Source: Pseudomonas sp. GV085
GTDB lineage: Bacteria; Pseudomonadota; Gammaproteobacteria; Pseudomonadales; Pseudomonadaceae
NCBI RefSeq assembly: GCF_003050925.1
Contig: NZ_QAOV01000012.1
Span: forward strand, 155,538-219,537
Length of the DNA stretch: 64,000 bases
Direction of reading: 5' to 3'
Shown: positions 50,373 through 59,285 of the stretch, one piece after another
How positions within the stretch are numbered: position 1 is the stretch's first letter
Layout: every line of letters starts with the position of its first letter
The notes under the pieces: generated by a model
The model's input: the letters and a program-made list of their open reading frames with translations, nothing else
Databases searched by the model: none
Told to the model about the DNA's origin: nothing
Translations under genes and position numbers: made by a program

Positions 50373-51713
50373 TCAATCCAGCATCAACACCTTGGCCAGA
50401 ACGATCTTCGGCCCTTTCATCTTCTTGATGATGATCCGCAGGCCTTCGACTTCCAGCACTTCTTCCTCTTCCGGAACGCGCTTGAGGCTTTCGTAGACCA
50501 GCCCGGCAAGGGTTTCGGCTTCGACGTGGTCGAGGTCGATGCCCAGCAGTCGTTCAACCTTGAACAGCGGCGTATCGCCCCGCACCAGCAGCTTGCCCGG
50601 CTGATACGCGAGGATCCCGCGTTCGGCCTTGCGGTGTTCGTCCTGGATGTCGCCGACCAGCACTTCCAGCACGTCTTCCATGGTCAGGTAGCCGATGATG
50701 TTGCCGTCGGCCTCTTCGACCACAGCGAAGTGCGAGCCGCCCTTGCGGAACTGCTCCAGCAACTGCGACAGCGGCATGTGCCGCGATACACGCTCCAGCG
50801 GGCGGGTCAGTTCGGCCAGGTTGAACGACTCGGGAATGTGGTCCAGCGCCGCCAGTTCCAGCAGCAGATCCTTGATGTGCAGCAGGCCGACGAACTCCTG
50901 GCGCTCGCTGTCGTACACCGGGTAGCGGCTGAATTTGTGGCGACGGAACAACGCCAGGATTTCCTTGAGCGGTGCATTGAACTCGAGGGTGACCAGGTCT
51001 TCGCGGGAGTTGGCCCAGTCGACCACTTCCAGCTCGCCCATTTCCACTGCTGACGCCAGAACGCGCATGCCTTGGTCGCTCGGATCCTGACCACGGCTGG
51101 AGTGCAGGATCAGTTTCAGTTCTTCGCGGCTGTAATGGTGTTCGTGGTGCGGGCCGGGCTCACCTTGGCCAGCGATGCGCAGGATCTGGTTGGCGCTGGC
51201 GTTGAGCAGGTAGATGGCCGGGTACATGGTCCAGTAGAACAGGTACAGCGGCACGGCGGTCCACAGCGACAGCAATTCGGGTTTGCGGATCGCCCAGGAT
51301 TTCGGGGCCAGCTCGCCGACCACGATGTGCAGGTAGGAAATGATGAAGAAGGCGGAGAAGAACGAAACCGCCTTGACCACTTCAGCGGAATCTACGCCCA
51401 CAGCACTCAGCACAGGCGCCAGAAGGTGCGCAAACGCAGGTTCACCGACCCAGCCCAGGCCCAGGGAGGCGAGGGTGATACCCAATTGGCAGGCCGACAG
51501 GTAAGCATCGAGCTGACTGTGCACGGTGCGCAGGATGTGCCCGCGCCAGCCGTTTTTGTCAGCGATGGCCTCGACCCGGGTCGAGCGCAGCTTGACCATG
51601 GCAAATTCCGCCGCAACGAAAAATCCGTTGAGCAAAACCAGGATCAGAGCAAAAAGAATCATGCCGAAGTCGGCGAAAATTGTAGCGAGGGTCAAGCCAG
51701 GGGAAGGGTCCAT
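50373..51713 (-). CDS. HlyC/CorC (CNNM) family membrane protein
   Basis: 446 residues. N-terminal DUF21 (CNNM) transmembrane domain: LILVLLNGFFVAAEFAMVKLRSTRVE, HTVHSQLDAYLSACQLGITLASLGLGWVGEPAF and VVGELAPKSWAIRKPE. Two CBS domains follow (about 210-335), then a CorC C-terminal domain (about 350-440; FKVERLLGIDLDH). Such proteins are linked to Mg2+ or other cation transport; older labels as haemolysins are misleading. Start by length; no clear ribosome site. It lies downstream of phoR on the same strand. Confidence 0.9.
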   Translation of the reverse strand: MDPSPGLTLATIFADFGMILFALILVLLNGFFVAAEFAMVKLRSTRVEAIADKNGWRGHILRTVHSQLDAYLSACQLGITLASLGLGWVGEPAFAHLLAPVLSAVGVDSAEVVKAVSFFSAFFIISYLHIVVGELAPKSWAIRKPELLSLWTAVPLYLFYWTMYPAIYLLNASANQILRIAGQGEPGPHHEHHYSREELKLILHSSRGQDPSDQGMRVLASAVEMGELEVVDWANSREDLVTLEFNAPLKEILALFRRHKFSRYPVYDSERQEFVGLLHIKDLLLELAALDHIPESFNLAELTRPLERVSRHMPLSQLLEQFRKGGSHFAVVEEADGNIIGYLTMEDVLEVLVGDIQDEHRKAERGILAYQPGKLLVRGDTPLFKVERLLGIDLDHVEAETLAGLVYESLKRVPEEEEVLEVEGLRIIIKKMKGPKIVLAKVLMLD

Positions 51714-51836
51714 GATGGAGTTTTGCGGGTTCCGTGTATTCGAATGGGAAGTAAAAGCCGCGCCTGAAAGGCAGACGCAAGTCAGCCAATGTAGCGGCTG
51801 ACCGGCCAGTTGCCTAGTGGTGCGTGCTGACCGGTA

Positions 51837-53159
51837 TCAGTCAGCGGTGCTGATAACCCGGGATTTGGTGACTTGGGCCGGAGCAAAGTGGCAGGTAAAG
51901 GTGCTGCCGTGGCCCGGTACGCTGCTGATTTCCATCCGCGCCCGATGTCGTAACAAGACGTGCTTGACGATCGCCAGCCCCAGGCCGGTGCCCCCGGTGT
52001 TGGAGTTGCGGCTGGAGTCGACGCGATAGAAGCGTTCGGTCAAGCGCGGCAGGTGTTTGGCATCGATGCCGATCCCGGAATCCTGCACGCTCAGGTGCGC
52101 CCCCTGGTCATCGCCCCACCAGCGAATGCGGATATTGCCTTCGGCCGGGGTGTATTTCACCGCGTTGAACACCAGATTGGAAAATGCGCTGCGCAACTCC
52201 GCTTCGCTGCCCTTGAGCAGTATCGTCGGGTCGGCTTCCAGGGTGATTGTCTGGTTTTTCTGGCCGGACAACTGCTGCGCATCGCTCTTGATCGATTGCA
52301 GCAAGCCGTCGATCGGCACCGGCTGGTTGTCCGACGGATAATCGGTGGCTTCCAGCTTGGCCAGCAACAACAGGTCGTTGAGCAGGGTCTGCATGCGGCC
52401 GCCTTGTTGCTGCATCTGCTGCAAGGCACGGCTCCAGCGCGGGTTCACCTCGTCGACGTTATCGAGCAAGGTCTCCAGGTAGCCGCAGATCACCGTCAAT
52501 GGTGTACGCAGTTCATGGGAAACGTTGGCGATGAAGTCTTTGCGCATTTGCTCAAGCTGATGGATACGCGTCACATCGCGCACCAGCATCAAGTGTTCGT
52601 TGTTACCGTAGCGGGTGATGTACAGCTGGATGCGCACGCGGTCGTTGGTGGGCGAAGGAATTTCCAGCGGCTCGGCGTAGCTGTCTTGCTCGAAGTATTC
52701 CTTGAAGCGCGGATGGCGCACCAGGTTGGTCACCGGCTGGCCGCTATCCTGCGGGGTCTTGAGGCCCAGCAGGGTTTCGGCGGCGCGGTTCCACCATTCC
52801 AGGTTGCCATCGCTGTCGAGCATGATCACCGCATCTTTCAGCGCGGCGGTGGATTCCTGAACCCGGTCGATCACTGCTTGCAGGCGCCCGCGTACCCGTT
52901 GGTCGCGGCGTTGCAGGTGGTAGATGCTGTCGAACACCTCGCCCCACAGACCGTAGCCGTCGGGTGGCGCTTCATCGGGTTTGTGCAGGCGCAGCCACTC
53001 GTGCAGACGCAGCAATTGCTTGAGGGTCCAGGCCAGGTAAAGGCCCAGGCCTGCGGCGAGGCTCCAGCCGTATAAGCCTGTGATCAGGCCGATCACCAGG
53101 CAGGCGGTGACCAGCAGCAGCATGTGGCGAATCAGGGTGCCATGCCAGTTTTGGTTCAC
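51837..53159 (-). CDS. phoR: Phosphate-regulon sensor kinase PhoR
   Basis: 440 residues, the usual size. Two N-terminal membrane segments (about 10-50), a PhoR-type PAS domain (about 95-200), dimerisation/phospho-His domain FIANVSHELRTPLTVI with H215, and HATPase_c with NAVKYTPAEG, VQDSGIGID and GTGLGLAIV boxes. It phosphorylates PhoB under phosphate limitation. The start is GTG at 53159, with AAGGA upstream. phoB is 39 nt upstream in the same operon. Confidence 0.95.
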   Translation of the reverse strand: MNQNWHGTLIRHMLLLVTACLVIGLITGLYGWSLAAGLGLYLAWTLKQLLRLHEWLRLHKPDEAPPDGYGLWGEVFDSIYHLQRRDQRVRGRLQAVIDRVQESTAALKDAVIMLDSDGNLEWWNRAAETLLGLKTPQDSGQPVTNLVRHPRFKEYFEQDSYAEPLEIPSPTNDRVRIQLYITRYGNNEHLMLVRDVTRIHQLEQMRKDFIANVSHELRTPLTVICGYLETLLDNVDEVNPRWSRALQQMQQQGGRMQTLLNDLLLLAKLEATDYPSDNQPVPIDGLLQSIKSDAQQLSGQKNQTITLEADPTILLKGSEAELRSAFSNLVFNAVKYTPAEGNIRIRWWGDDQGAHLSVQDSGIGIDAKHLPRLTERFYRVDSSRNSNTGGTGLGLAIVKHVLLRHRARMEISSVPGHGSTFTCHFAPAQVTKSRVISTAD

Positions 53160-53198
53160 GAAAAAAATACGTCCTTGAAAGTGGAACCGCTGCGATCA

Positions 53199-53888
53199 TC
53201 AGGCCTTGGTCGAGAACCGGTAGCCAGTGCCGCGCACGGTTTGTACCAGATTTTCGTAAGCATCGCCGAGGGCTTTGCGCAGGCGTCGAATGTGCACGTC
53301 AACCGTACGCTCTTCGACGTAGACGTTGCCACCCCAGACCTGATCCAGAAGTTGGCCACGCGTGTAGGCGCGCTCCTGGTGGGTCATGAAAAATTGCAGC
53401 AGGCGGTATTCGGTCGGGCCCATCTCGGCAGGACGGCCGTCGATGGTCACGCGGTGGCTGATCGGGTCCAGCAGCAGGCCGCCGACTTCGATTGGCGCCT
53501 CGCCATCGGTCGGTCCGGCGCGACGCAGCACGGCCTTCAGGCGCGCGACCAGCTCACGTGGGGAAAACGGCTTGGTGATGTAGTCATCGGCGCCGACTTC
53601 CAGGCCCTGGATCTTGTTGTCCTCTTCACCCTTGGCGGTGAGCATGATGATCGGGATGTCCCCGGTCAGTTCATCACGCTTGAGGCGACGGGCCAGTTCG
53701 ATGCCGGACGTGCCTGGCAGCATCCAGTCGAGCAGGATCAGGTCCGGTTTGCGGTCGACGATAATGGCGTGGGCCTGCTGGGAGTTTTCAGCCTCCAGGC
53801 AGTCATAGCCGGCCATTTCCAATGCAACGGCGATCATTTCGCGAATAGGCGCTTCGTCGTCGACGATCAGAATGCTCCTGCCAACCAT
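53199..53888 (-). CDS. phoB: Phosphate-regulon response regulator PhoB
   Basis: 229 residues. Receiver domain with D54 (LILLDWMLPGTSGIELARRL) and OmpR-type winged helix (AYTRGQLLDQVWGGNVYVEERTVDVHIRRLRKAL). The activator binds Pho boxes such as those before pstS, pstC and its own gene. In this strain phoBR lies about 5 kb from phoU instead of directly beside it. Confidence 0.96.
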   Translation of the reverse strand: MVGRSILIVDDEAPIREMIAVALEMAGYDCLEAENSQQAHAIIVDRKPDLILLDWMLPGTSGIELARRLKRDELTGDIPIIMLTAKGEEDNKIQGLEVGADDYITKPFSPRELVARLKAVLRRAGPTDGEAPIEVGGLLLDPISHRVTIDGRPAEMGPTEYRLLQFFMTHQERAYTRGQLLDQVWGGNVYVEERTVDVHIRRLRKALGDAYENLVQTVRGTGYRFSTKA

Positions 53889-53943
53889 GCCCTTATTCCT
53901 CTTGTCATTTAACTGTCTTGCGCCGCATTAGATAACGGAATTA

Positions 53944-53961
53944 TTGCAGTCGTGTGACAGT
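53944..53961 (-). promoter_or_regulatory. Pho box upstream of phoB
   Basis: On the minus strand CTGTCAC-ACGA-CTGCAAT forms two repeats 11 nt apart, ending 56 nt before the phoB start. It suits positive autoregulation of phoBR. The second half is weaker than consensus. Confidence 0.6.
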
Positions 53962-54042
53962 ATTTTAGTCGGTCGGCGATTGGCTGGATCCTGGGCTAAG
54001 CTTTAAGTCCGAATCCTGACATCCACAAAAGGAAGGTTTCAA

Positions 54043-54426
54043 ATGAATCTACACTCGCAATCCCTCAAGGCCCTGCTGCTGGCCGCTGCCCTGGCATTGC
54101 CTTCGATGGCCTTCGCCGCCGGACCGGGCATGATGAAAGACGGCATGATGACCGACCAGAAAGGGATGACCCTGTACACCTTCGACAAGGACATGGGCGG
54201 CAAGTCGATGTGCAACGGCGACTGCGCCAAATACTGGCCGCCAATGATGGCGCCGGCGGGTGCCAAGGCCGAAGGTAAATGGACAGTCATCAAGCGTGAC
54301 GATGGCAAGATGCAATGGGCCTATGACGGCAAGCCGCTGTACTACTACGAAGACGACAAAAAACCCGGAGACATGACGGGTGACAAGAAAAAAGACGTCT
54401 GGCACGTCGTTCGCGAGCATATGTAA
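54043..54426 (+). CDS. Exported COG4315-type repeat protein
   Basis: 127 residues. Signal peptide (ALLLAAALALPSMAFA). The mature protein has two copies of the secreted repeat pattern: GMTLYTFDKDMGGKSMCNGDCAKYWPP and GKPLYYYEDDKKPGDMTGD, characteristic of COG4315 (PF03640). Methionine-rich start (GPGMMKDGMMTDQKGM). Role unknown; some relatives are tied to metal or oxidative stress. AAGGAAGG lies before the ATG. A palindrome of the AGATCGCAGCC family follows and serves as terminator. Confidence 0.88.
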   Translation: MNLHSQSLKALLLAAALALPSMAFAAGPGMMKDGMMTDQKGMTLYTFDKDMGGKSMCNGDCAKYWPPMMAPAGAKAEGKWTVIKRDDGKMQWAYDGKPLYYYEDDKKPGDMTGDKKKDVWHVVREHM

Positions 54427-54432
54427 TACCGC

Positions 54433-54480
54433 AAAAAGATCGCAGCCTTCGGTAGGAGCTGCCGCAGGCTGCGATCTTTT
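54433..54480. terminator. REP-type palindrome acting as terminator
   Basis: AAAAGATCGCAGCCT and AGGCTGCGATCTTTT form a 15-bp stem with flanking T and A runs, lying between convergent stops of the COG4315 gene and ubiA. It is a variant of the REP at 2834 and may end transcription in both directions. Confidence 0.75.
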
Positions 54481-54486
54481 CAAAGG

Positions 54487-55377
54487 TCAACGCAGCGCAT
54501 AGTCCAGCACAATCCCGACGAAAATCGCCAAACCTGCCCAGTGATTGTGCAAAAACGCCTTGAAACAGCGCATCCGGTCCTTGCTTCGGGTATACCAGAA
54601 TTCCCACGCAAAACAGCCCGCCGCCGCCAGCAAGCCGAGATGGAACCAGCCACCGAGCTCGAACTTCGACCCTGCCAGCAACAAGCAGCCCAGCGCCAAG
54701 CCTTGCAAGGTCAGGATGATCGCCCGGTCCGCGTCGCCGAATAGAATCGCCGTGGACTTCACGCCGATCTTCAGGTCGTCATCGCGGTCAGTCATCGCGT
54801 AATAGGTGTCGTAACCCACGGTCCACATCAGGTTGGCGATCCACAGCAGCCACGCGACAGCCGGCAATTCACCGGTTTCGGCGGTAAAGGCCATCGGCAT
54901 GCCCCAGGAAAACGCCGCGCCCAGCACCACTTGCGGGTAATAGGTGTAGCGCTTCATGAACGGGTAACTGAATGCCAGCGCCAGGCCGCCCAGTGACAGC
55001 CAAACGGTCGCGGCATTGGTGCACAGCACCAGCAGGAAACTCACGCCCATCAGCAACGCGAAGAACACCAGCGCCTCTTTGGAGCTGATCTTGCCGCTCA
55101 CCAGCGGCCGCTGTTCGGTACGCTTCACATGGCCATCGACCTTGCGGTCCGCCCAGTCATTGATCACGCAGCCGCCGGCGCGGGTCAGCACCACGCCGAG
55201 GACGAAAATAACGATATTGGCCAGGGACGGCGAACCCTTGCCGGCAATCCACAGCGCCCACAGCGTCGGCCACAGCAGCAGGTAAATACCGATCGGCTTG
55301 TCCATGCGGGTCAACTGAATGAAGTCCCAGGCCCGAGGGTTCAAGCGGTTCAAGGACTTGAGCAGGCTTTGGTACAT
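54487..55377 (-). CDS. ubiA: 4-hydroxybenzoate octaprenyltransferase UbiA
   Basis: 296 residues from ATG 55377, the UbiA length. It prenylates 4-hydroxybenzoate in the inner membrane. First Asp motif GGCVINDWADRKVDGHVKRT; second GYDTYYAMTDRDDDLKIGVKS; about eight membrane helices. The start overlaps the ubiC stop by one base (TGATG), showing translational coupling. A longer open frame to 55671 was rejected, because it runs antisense through ubiC-coding sequence in a different frame. Confidence 0.95.
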   Translation of the reverse strand: MYQSLLKSLNRLNPRAWDFIQLTRMDKPIGIYLLLWPTLWALWIAGKGSPSLANIVIFVLGVVLTRAGGCVINDWADRKVDGHVKRTEQRPLVSGKISSKEALVFFALLMGVSFLLVLCTNAATVWLSLGGLALAFSYPFMKRYTYYPQVVLGAAFSWGMPMAFTAETGELPAVAWLLWIANLMWTVGYDTYYAMTDRDDDLKIGVKSTAILFGDADRAIILTLQGLALGCLLLAGSKFELGGWFHLGLLAAAGCFAWEFWYTRSKDRMRCFKAFLHNHWAGLAIFVGIVLDYALR

Positions 55378-55940
55378 CAACGGTTCTCCGATTGGGCGCA
55401 GGTGGCGTCCCACAGGGAAGGCAGGAAAATTTCGGCCACCAGAACACTCAAGGCGCCGCGGTCGAAACGCGAACGGCGGCCCCACAGCCCTGGCGATTGC
55501 ACCTCGGCGGGCAGCCACGCTTGCGGATAATGGCAAACCTCGATGGCCCGGCGCTGGAAGGCCTGATCGCAAAACAGCAATTCGCCCAGCGAGCGGCTGC
55601 CCAATTCGTCCATGTGCAAGCCGTCGCCTTGCAATGCACTGCGTGACGCCACGCTGCGCGCAAACACCCACGCCTGGCCGTGACCGCGCAAATACACCTC
55701 ACGTACCCAGCCCTCACTGCCTTCGGCCAGGTCCAGCGCTGCGCATTCGTCGGCACGCAGGGGTTGCCAGCCTTCGAACATCGGCGAGACGCTGAAGGCA
55801 TCATTCGACAGATGAATCAGACGTCTGGTCAGCGAGCCTTCGTCGAACAGCCAATCGAGGGTGGAGGCATCGGGGAGGGGCGCCAGTTCGCTGCGCGAGA
55901 GCCAGAGAGGAGCTGGAGAGGGGGATTCTGTGTGATGCAC
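55377..55940 (-). CDS. ubiC: Chorismate pyruvate-lyase UbiC
   Basis: 187 residues. It makes 4-hydroxybenzoate from chorismate, the first step of ubiquinone synthesis. EGWVREVYLRGHGQAWVFARSVAS holds the conserved Arg of the product pocket, and LGSRSLGELLF and RSRFDRGALSVLVAEIFLP are usual C-terminal parts. It forms the ubiC-ubiA operon, with UbiA using its product at once. No strong Shine-Dalgarno is seen at 55940; the gap to divergent rubA (200 nt) should hold promoters of both. Confidence 0.93.
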   Translation of the reverse strand: MHHTESPSPAPLWLSRSELAPLPDASTLDWLFDEGSLTRRLIHLSNDAFSVSPMFEGWQPLRADECAALDLAEGSEGWVREVYLRGHGQAWVFARSVASRSALQGDGLHMDELGSRSLGELLFCDQAFQRRAIEVCHYPQAWLPAEVQSPGLWGRRSRFDRGALSVLVAEIFLPSLWDATCAQSENR

Positions 55941-56140
55941 AATGAGTCATTGTTGGCAGCAAATGAGGCGGCGAGCTTAACATGTCAGCCGCCGATATCG
56001 ATTGAAATGGCCTGCCGTTGCGCCGAACAGGCTTGCATCTGACGGCTCCGATCAGTACAAAACGCGCTGAGTTGGACGGCAGTGCTACAACCATCGACCG
56101 TCCGGCCGGCAAAACGCCTGAACCCTGAGGAAGTACCTGA

Positions 56141-56311
56141 ATGAAAAAGTGGCAATGTATCGTCTGCGGCCTGATCTACAACGAAGCCGACGGTTGGCCG
56201 GATGACGGCATTGCGCCGGGCACCCGTTGGGAAGACGTCCCGGCAGACTGGCTGTGCCCGGACTGCGGTGTGGGCAAAATGGATTTTGAAATGATCGAAA
56301 TCGCTGCCTGA
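56141..56311 (+). CDS. rubA: Rubredoxin
   Basis: 56 residues with two CxxCG iron ligand pairs: CIVCGLIYNE and CPDCGVGK, a normal one-iron rubredoxin. It carries electrons from the rubredoxin reductase encoded next (18 nt downstream) to alkane hydroxylases or to oxygen-stress enzymes. GAGGAAG lies before the ATG. In PAO1 two rubredoxins precede rubB; only one is visible here. Confidence 0.95.
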   Translation: MKKWQCIVCGLIYNEADGWPDDGIAPGTRWEDVPADWLCPDCGVGKMDFEMIEIAA

Positions 56312-56329
56312 ATAATTGAGGAGTAAGGA

Positions 56330-57478
56330 ATGAACGCACCTGTCGTCATCATTGGCACCGGCCTGGCGGGTTACAACGTGGCCCGCGAGTTTCGCAAACT
56401 CGATAGCGAAACCCCGCTGCTGCTGATTACCGCCGATGACGGGCGCTCCTACTCCAAGCCGATGCTCTCCACCGGCTTCGGCAAAAACAAGGATGCCGAC
56501 GGCCTGAGCATGTCTGAACCCGGCGCCATGGCCGAACAACTCAAAGCGGAAATACGCACCCACACCCGCATCAGCGGCATCGACCCGGGCCACAAACGCC
56601 TGTGGATTGGTGAAGAAGCGGTGATCTACCGCGACCTGATCCTGGCCTGGGGCGCCGAAACCGTGCGCGTGCCCATCGAAGGCGACGCGGCGGATTGCGT
56701 CTTCCCCATCAACGACCTGGAAGACTACGCACGTTTCCGTGCGGCGGCAGCCGGCAAGCGCCGCGTGCTGCTGCTCGGTGCCGGCCTGATCGGCTGCGAG
56801 TTCGCCAACGACCTGACCCTGGGCGGCTACGAAGTGCAACTGGTTGCACCGTGCGAACAAGTCATGCCGACCCTGTTGCACCCGGCGGCCGCCGCTGCGG
56901 TACAGGCTGGCCTCGAAAGCCTCGGCGCGCGCTTCCACCTTGGGCCAGTGCTCAACCGCCTGCAACGCGTGGCTGACGGCCTGGAAGCGCACCTGTCCGA
57001 TGGCCAGGTGATCCCGTGCGACGTGGTGGTCTCGGCCATTGGCCTGCGCCCACGGGTCGACCTCGCGGCAGCGGCCGGTCTGCAGGTCAGCCGCGGCGTC
57101 ATGGTCGACCGGCACCTGAAAACCTCCCATGCCAACATCTACGCCCTGGGCGATTGTGCCGAGGTCGACGGGCTGAATCTGCTGTACGTCATGCCTCTGA
57201 TGAGTTGTGCGCGAGCGTTGGCCCAAACCCTCGCCGGCAACCCGACCGCCGTCACCTATGGCCCGATGCCGATCACCGTCAAAACCCCGGTCTGCCCGTT
57301 GGTGGTATCCCCGCCGCCACGGGGCGCAGAGGGCATCTGGACAGTCGAAGGGCAGGGCGCCGACATCAAGGTGTTATGCCGCGATACCGCGGGCAAGCTG
57401 CTCGGTTATGCCCTCACCGGCGCCGCCGTGATGGAAAAACTGGCCCTGAACAAAGAGCTTCCGGCGCTGTTGGCATAA
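56330..57478 (+). CDS. rubB: Rubredoxin-NAD(+) reductase
   Basis: 382 residues, two-dinucleotide-binding flavoprotein. FAD site VIIGTGLAGYNVAREFRKLD near the N-terminus, NADH site VLLLGAGLIGCEFANDLTLGG (about 148-168), and the FAD-pyrophosphate motif IYALGDCAEVDG (about 270-281). It reduces rubredoxin with NADH. GAGGAG precedes the ATG. The operon is rubA-rubB. Confidence 0.93.
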   Translation: MNAPVVIIGTGLAGYNVAREFRKLDSETPLLLITADDGRSYSKPMLSTGFGKNKDADGLSMSEPGAMAEQLKAEIRTHTRISGIDPGHKRLWIGEEAVIYRDLILAWGAETVRVPIEGDAADCVFPINDLEDYARFRAAAAGKRRVLLLGAGLIGCEFANDLTLGGYEVQLVAPCEQVMPTLLHPAAAAAVQAGLESLGARFHLGPVLNRLQRVADGLEAHLSDGQVIPCDVVVSAIGLRPRVDLAAAAGLQVSRGVMVDRHLKTSHANIYALGDCAEVDGLNLLYVMPLMSCARALAQTLAGNPTAVTYGPMPITVKTPVCPLVVSPPPRGAEGIWTVEGQGADIKVLCRDTAGKLLGYALTGAAVMEKLALNKELPALLA

Positions 57479-57672
57479 ATACCGGTCGTTCTGTCGGAAT
57501 CACCCCCCTTTTGCCCTAACAATGGCCGCGCCGATACTGGCGCGGGGCCTCACTGCGTGCCATCCTCACTCCCGTCTGCCGCAGAGTAGAGCACCTGCGG
57601 CGCTTTTGGCGCTGCTCCGCAGAGAGCAGCACGGACATAACAACAACAAACCGTCAAAGGGGCTTCACTCAC
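57479..57672. other. hupN upstream region with hairpins
   Basis: 194 nt between rubB and hupN. A perfect stem CCGCGCC-GATACT-GGCGCGG lies at 57526-57545, without a T run, and a second GC-rich inverted pair (near 57600-57630) precedes the start. It should hold the hupN promoter; no regulator site is recognised. Confidence 0.45.
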
Positions 57673-57948
57673 ATGCGTAAACCAGACCTCGCCGCAGCCA
57701 TTGCTGAAAAAGCAGACCTCACCAAAGAACAAGCCAACCGCGTTCTCAACGCCGTTCTTGAAGAAATCACCGGTGCCCTGCACCGCAAAGACAGCGTGAC
57801 GCTGGTGGGCTTCGGCACCTTCCTGCAACGCCATCGCGGTGCCCGCACCGGCAAAAACCCGCAAACCGGTGAGCCCGTCAAAATCAAGGCCAGCAACACC
57901 GTTGCGTTCAAGCCAGGCAAATCGTTGAAAGACAGCGTTAATCCGTAA
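57673..57948 (+). CDS. hupN: HU-family nucleoid protein
   Basis: 91 residues. The complete HU/IHF fold: MRKPDLAAAIAEKADLTKEQANRVLNA, then VTLVGFGTFLQRHRGARTGKNPQTGEPVKI (beta arm with conserved RxGxNPxT and GxGxF), ending FKPGKSLKDSV. It matches the HupN position of pseudomonads (after rubB), one of three HU genes. It binds and bends DNA non-specifically. AAGGGG lies upstream, and a strong bidirectional terminator follows. Confidence 0.93.
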   Translation: MRKPDLAAAIAEKADLTKEQANRVLNAVLEEITGALHRKDSVTLVGFGTFLQRHRGARTGKNPQTGEPVKIKASNTVAFKPGKSLKDSVNP

Positions 57949-57984
57949 TCCGTTTTCACCTCCCGCGTCGCGGGGGAGTGGAAT

Positions 57985-58025
57985 AAAAAATGGGCACGCC
58001 AACCAGGGTTGGGTGCCCATTTTTT
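57985..58025. terminator. Bidirectional intrinsic terminator
   Basis: Long hairpin AAAAAATGGGCAC...GTGCCCATTTTTT with an inner CCAAC / GTTGG stem. T runs on both strands, between convergent hupN and the DUF6124 gene. Confidence 0.9.
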
Positions 58026-58079
58026 GTGGGTGGCGAATCAGCCGAGCCCGCTGTGTTGCTTGGCGAGAATCGCCGCCAT

Positions 58080-58430
58080 TTACGGCTCATCCAGATGATC
58101 CAGCGCCCGCTCTACCAGCAAATGCGCCCCCTCAGCCACGCGACTGATCGCCAGGGCTACAGAGCGGCGCGAGCCGTCTATATCGTCGGCCAGGTCAGCG
58201 GCGATGGCGCTGATGGACAGCAGATCTTCCGAGGCGTTGGCCAGGAGTGCTTCGGTGTTGATGTCCGGGCAGACACTGAAGAGCTGGCCGCTGCGTTTCG
58301 TTGGTGTTTGTTTTGGTGGGGCGAGACAGTGATCGAGGGCGCGTTCGGCGGCTTCGTGGAGTTTTTTGGAATTGAGGGATTCGTAGGGGGATGTGGCTTC
58401 GTTTTCGGATGCGTCGGGTATCGGAGTCAT
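58080..58430 (-). CDS. DUF6124 family protein
   Basis: 116 residues, helical and without membrane segments. LNSKKLHEAAERALDHCL and LFSVCPDINTEALLANASEDLLSIS are typical of the small pseudomonad DUF6124 (formerly DUF3077) family, often present in several copies per genome. No function is known. No clear ribosome site could be fixed; the start is the first ATG of the frame that fits the family. Confidence 0.85.
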   Translation of the reverse strand: MTPIPDASENEATSPYESLNSKKLHEAAERALDHCLAPPKQTPTKRSGQLFSVCPDINTEALLANASEDLLSISAIAADLADDIDGSRRSVALAISRVAEGAHLLVERALDHLDEP

Positions 58431-58818
58431 TGGTGTAAATCCTTGGTTAAGAAGTTTTGCTCCCGATTTCGGACTTGCACATCCGGTCGCCGTTTTTGGT
58501 GGTGACGATCAGAGGTTATCGATGAATTCAAAATTCGCCTAGGTCATGTATGGCGCAGCATTTTGAAGGAAGATTCCGATAGGTTTGCAGGGTAGAGGGG
58601 GCAAAAGATCGCAGCCTTCGGCAGCTCCTACAGAATGTCTTTCTTCAGGTACAGAAGTGGCGTGTGGAGTGGCCGGAGTGATGTGTTGATAATTGTGACT
58701 TAGTAGTCATCGTGCAGGTAATGGTAATGATCTTCTCCTAATGCAGCTGGATACTGGTGTTATCGCCTGAAGCCGTTAAACTGCCCCGGCCGTTCATTTT
58801 TCTCTTGAGGCTGTGCGC
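58431..58818. other. Intergenic region, mostly featureless
   Basis: About 390 nt. One single REP unit (58603-58633, AGATCGCAGCC family) sits in the middle. The downstream half, somewhat AT-rich, should contain the promoter of the SCP2-like gene. No RNA or further gene is seen. Confidence 0.5.
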
Positions 58819-59202
58819 ATGAAGTTTCGTTTTCTGCTGTGGATGCTGGGTTTTTTGATGGGTAAGGCCAGCCGGACCAATGCGGCGTTTCAGCAGCAAT
58901 TGGGTGACAAGGACCTGGTGTTTCAGCTGCAGACCCTGGACGGGAAAGTGGCGCGGCATTTCCGTGTGAAGGACCGGCGCATTACCAGCCAATCGGGTGT
59001 GCATGCCGAGCCGGCGTTTGCGATTGCCTTTAAAGACGCCGCGTACGGCTTTGCCACGATGCAGGCGAAGAACAAGCAACTGGCGTTCATGACGGGGATT
59101 CAGGACAAGTCGATTCAGATCAAGGGCAACCCGGCGCTGGTGATCTGGTTCCAGGGGCTGACCAAGTATTTGAAGCCGAAGAAGGCCAAGGCCAAGGCTT
59201 GA
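58819..59202 (+). CDS. SCP2-like domain protein of unknown function
   Basis: 127 residues. One N-terminal hydrophobic segment (MKFRFLLWMLGFLMG) then a compact domain with LVFQLQTLDGKVARHFRVKDRRI, PAFAIAFKDAAYGFATMQ and SIQIKGNPALVIWFQGLTKYL, similar to sterol-carrier-protein-2 lipid-binding folds. It ends in a Lys-rich tail (KPKKAKAKA). It is the PA5347-like neighbour of the HDOD gene. A role in lipid or fatty-acid handling is only suggested by the fold. Confidence 0.75.
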   Translation: MKFRFLLWMLGFLMGKASRTNAAFQQQLGDKDLVFQLQTLDGKVARHFRVKDRRITSQSGVHAEPAFAIAFKDAAYGFATMQAKNKQLAFMTGIQDKSIQIKGNPALVIWFQGLTKYLKPKKAKAKA

Positions 59203-59229
59203 GAGCTGTCAGTTAGACCGCGTGATACT

Positions 59230-59281
59230 CATCGCGAGCAGGCTCGCTCCCACAGGGATCACCTGATTCCTGCTCGCGATG
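59230..59281. repeat. Partial REP (GTGGGAGCGAGC family)
   Basis: CATCGCGAGCAGGCTCGCTCCCAC is complete; the second arm is cut to TGCTCGCGATG. It lies between convergent stops of the SCP2-like and HDOD genes. Confidence 0.75.
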
Positions 59282-59285
59282 CTTT

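Noticed and set aside
54487..55671. N-terminal extension of UbiA
   Set aside because: The extra residues come from another frame of ubiC coding sequence; the family start is at 55377, coupled to the ubiC stop.
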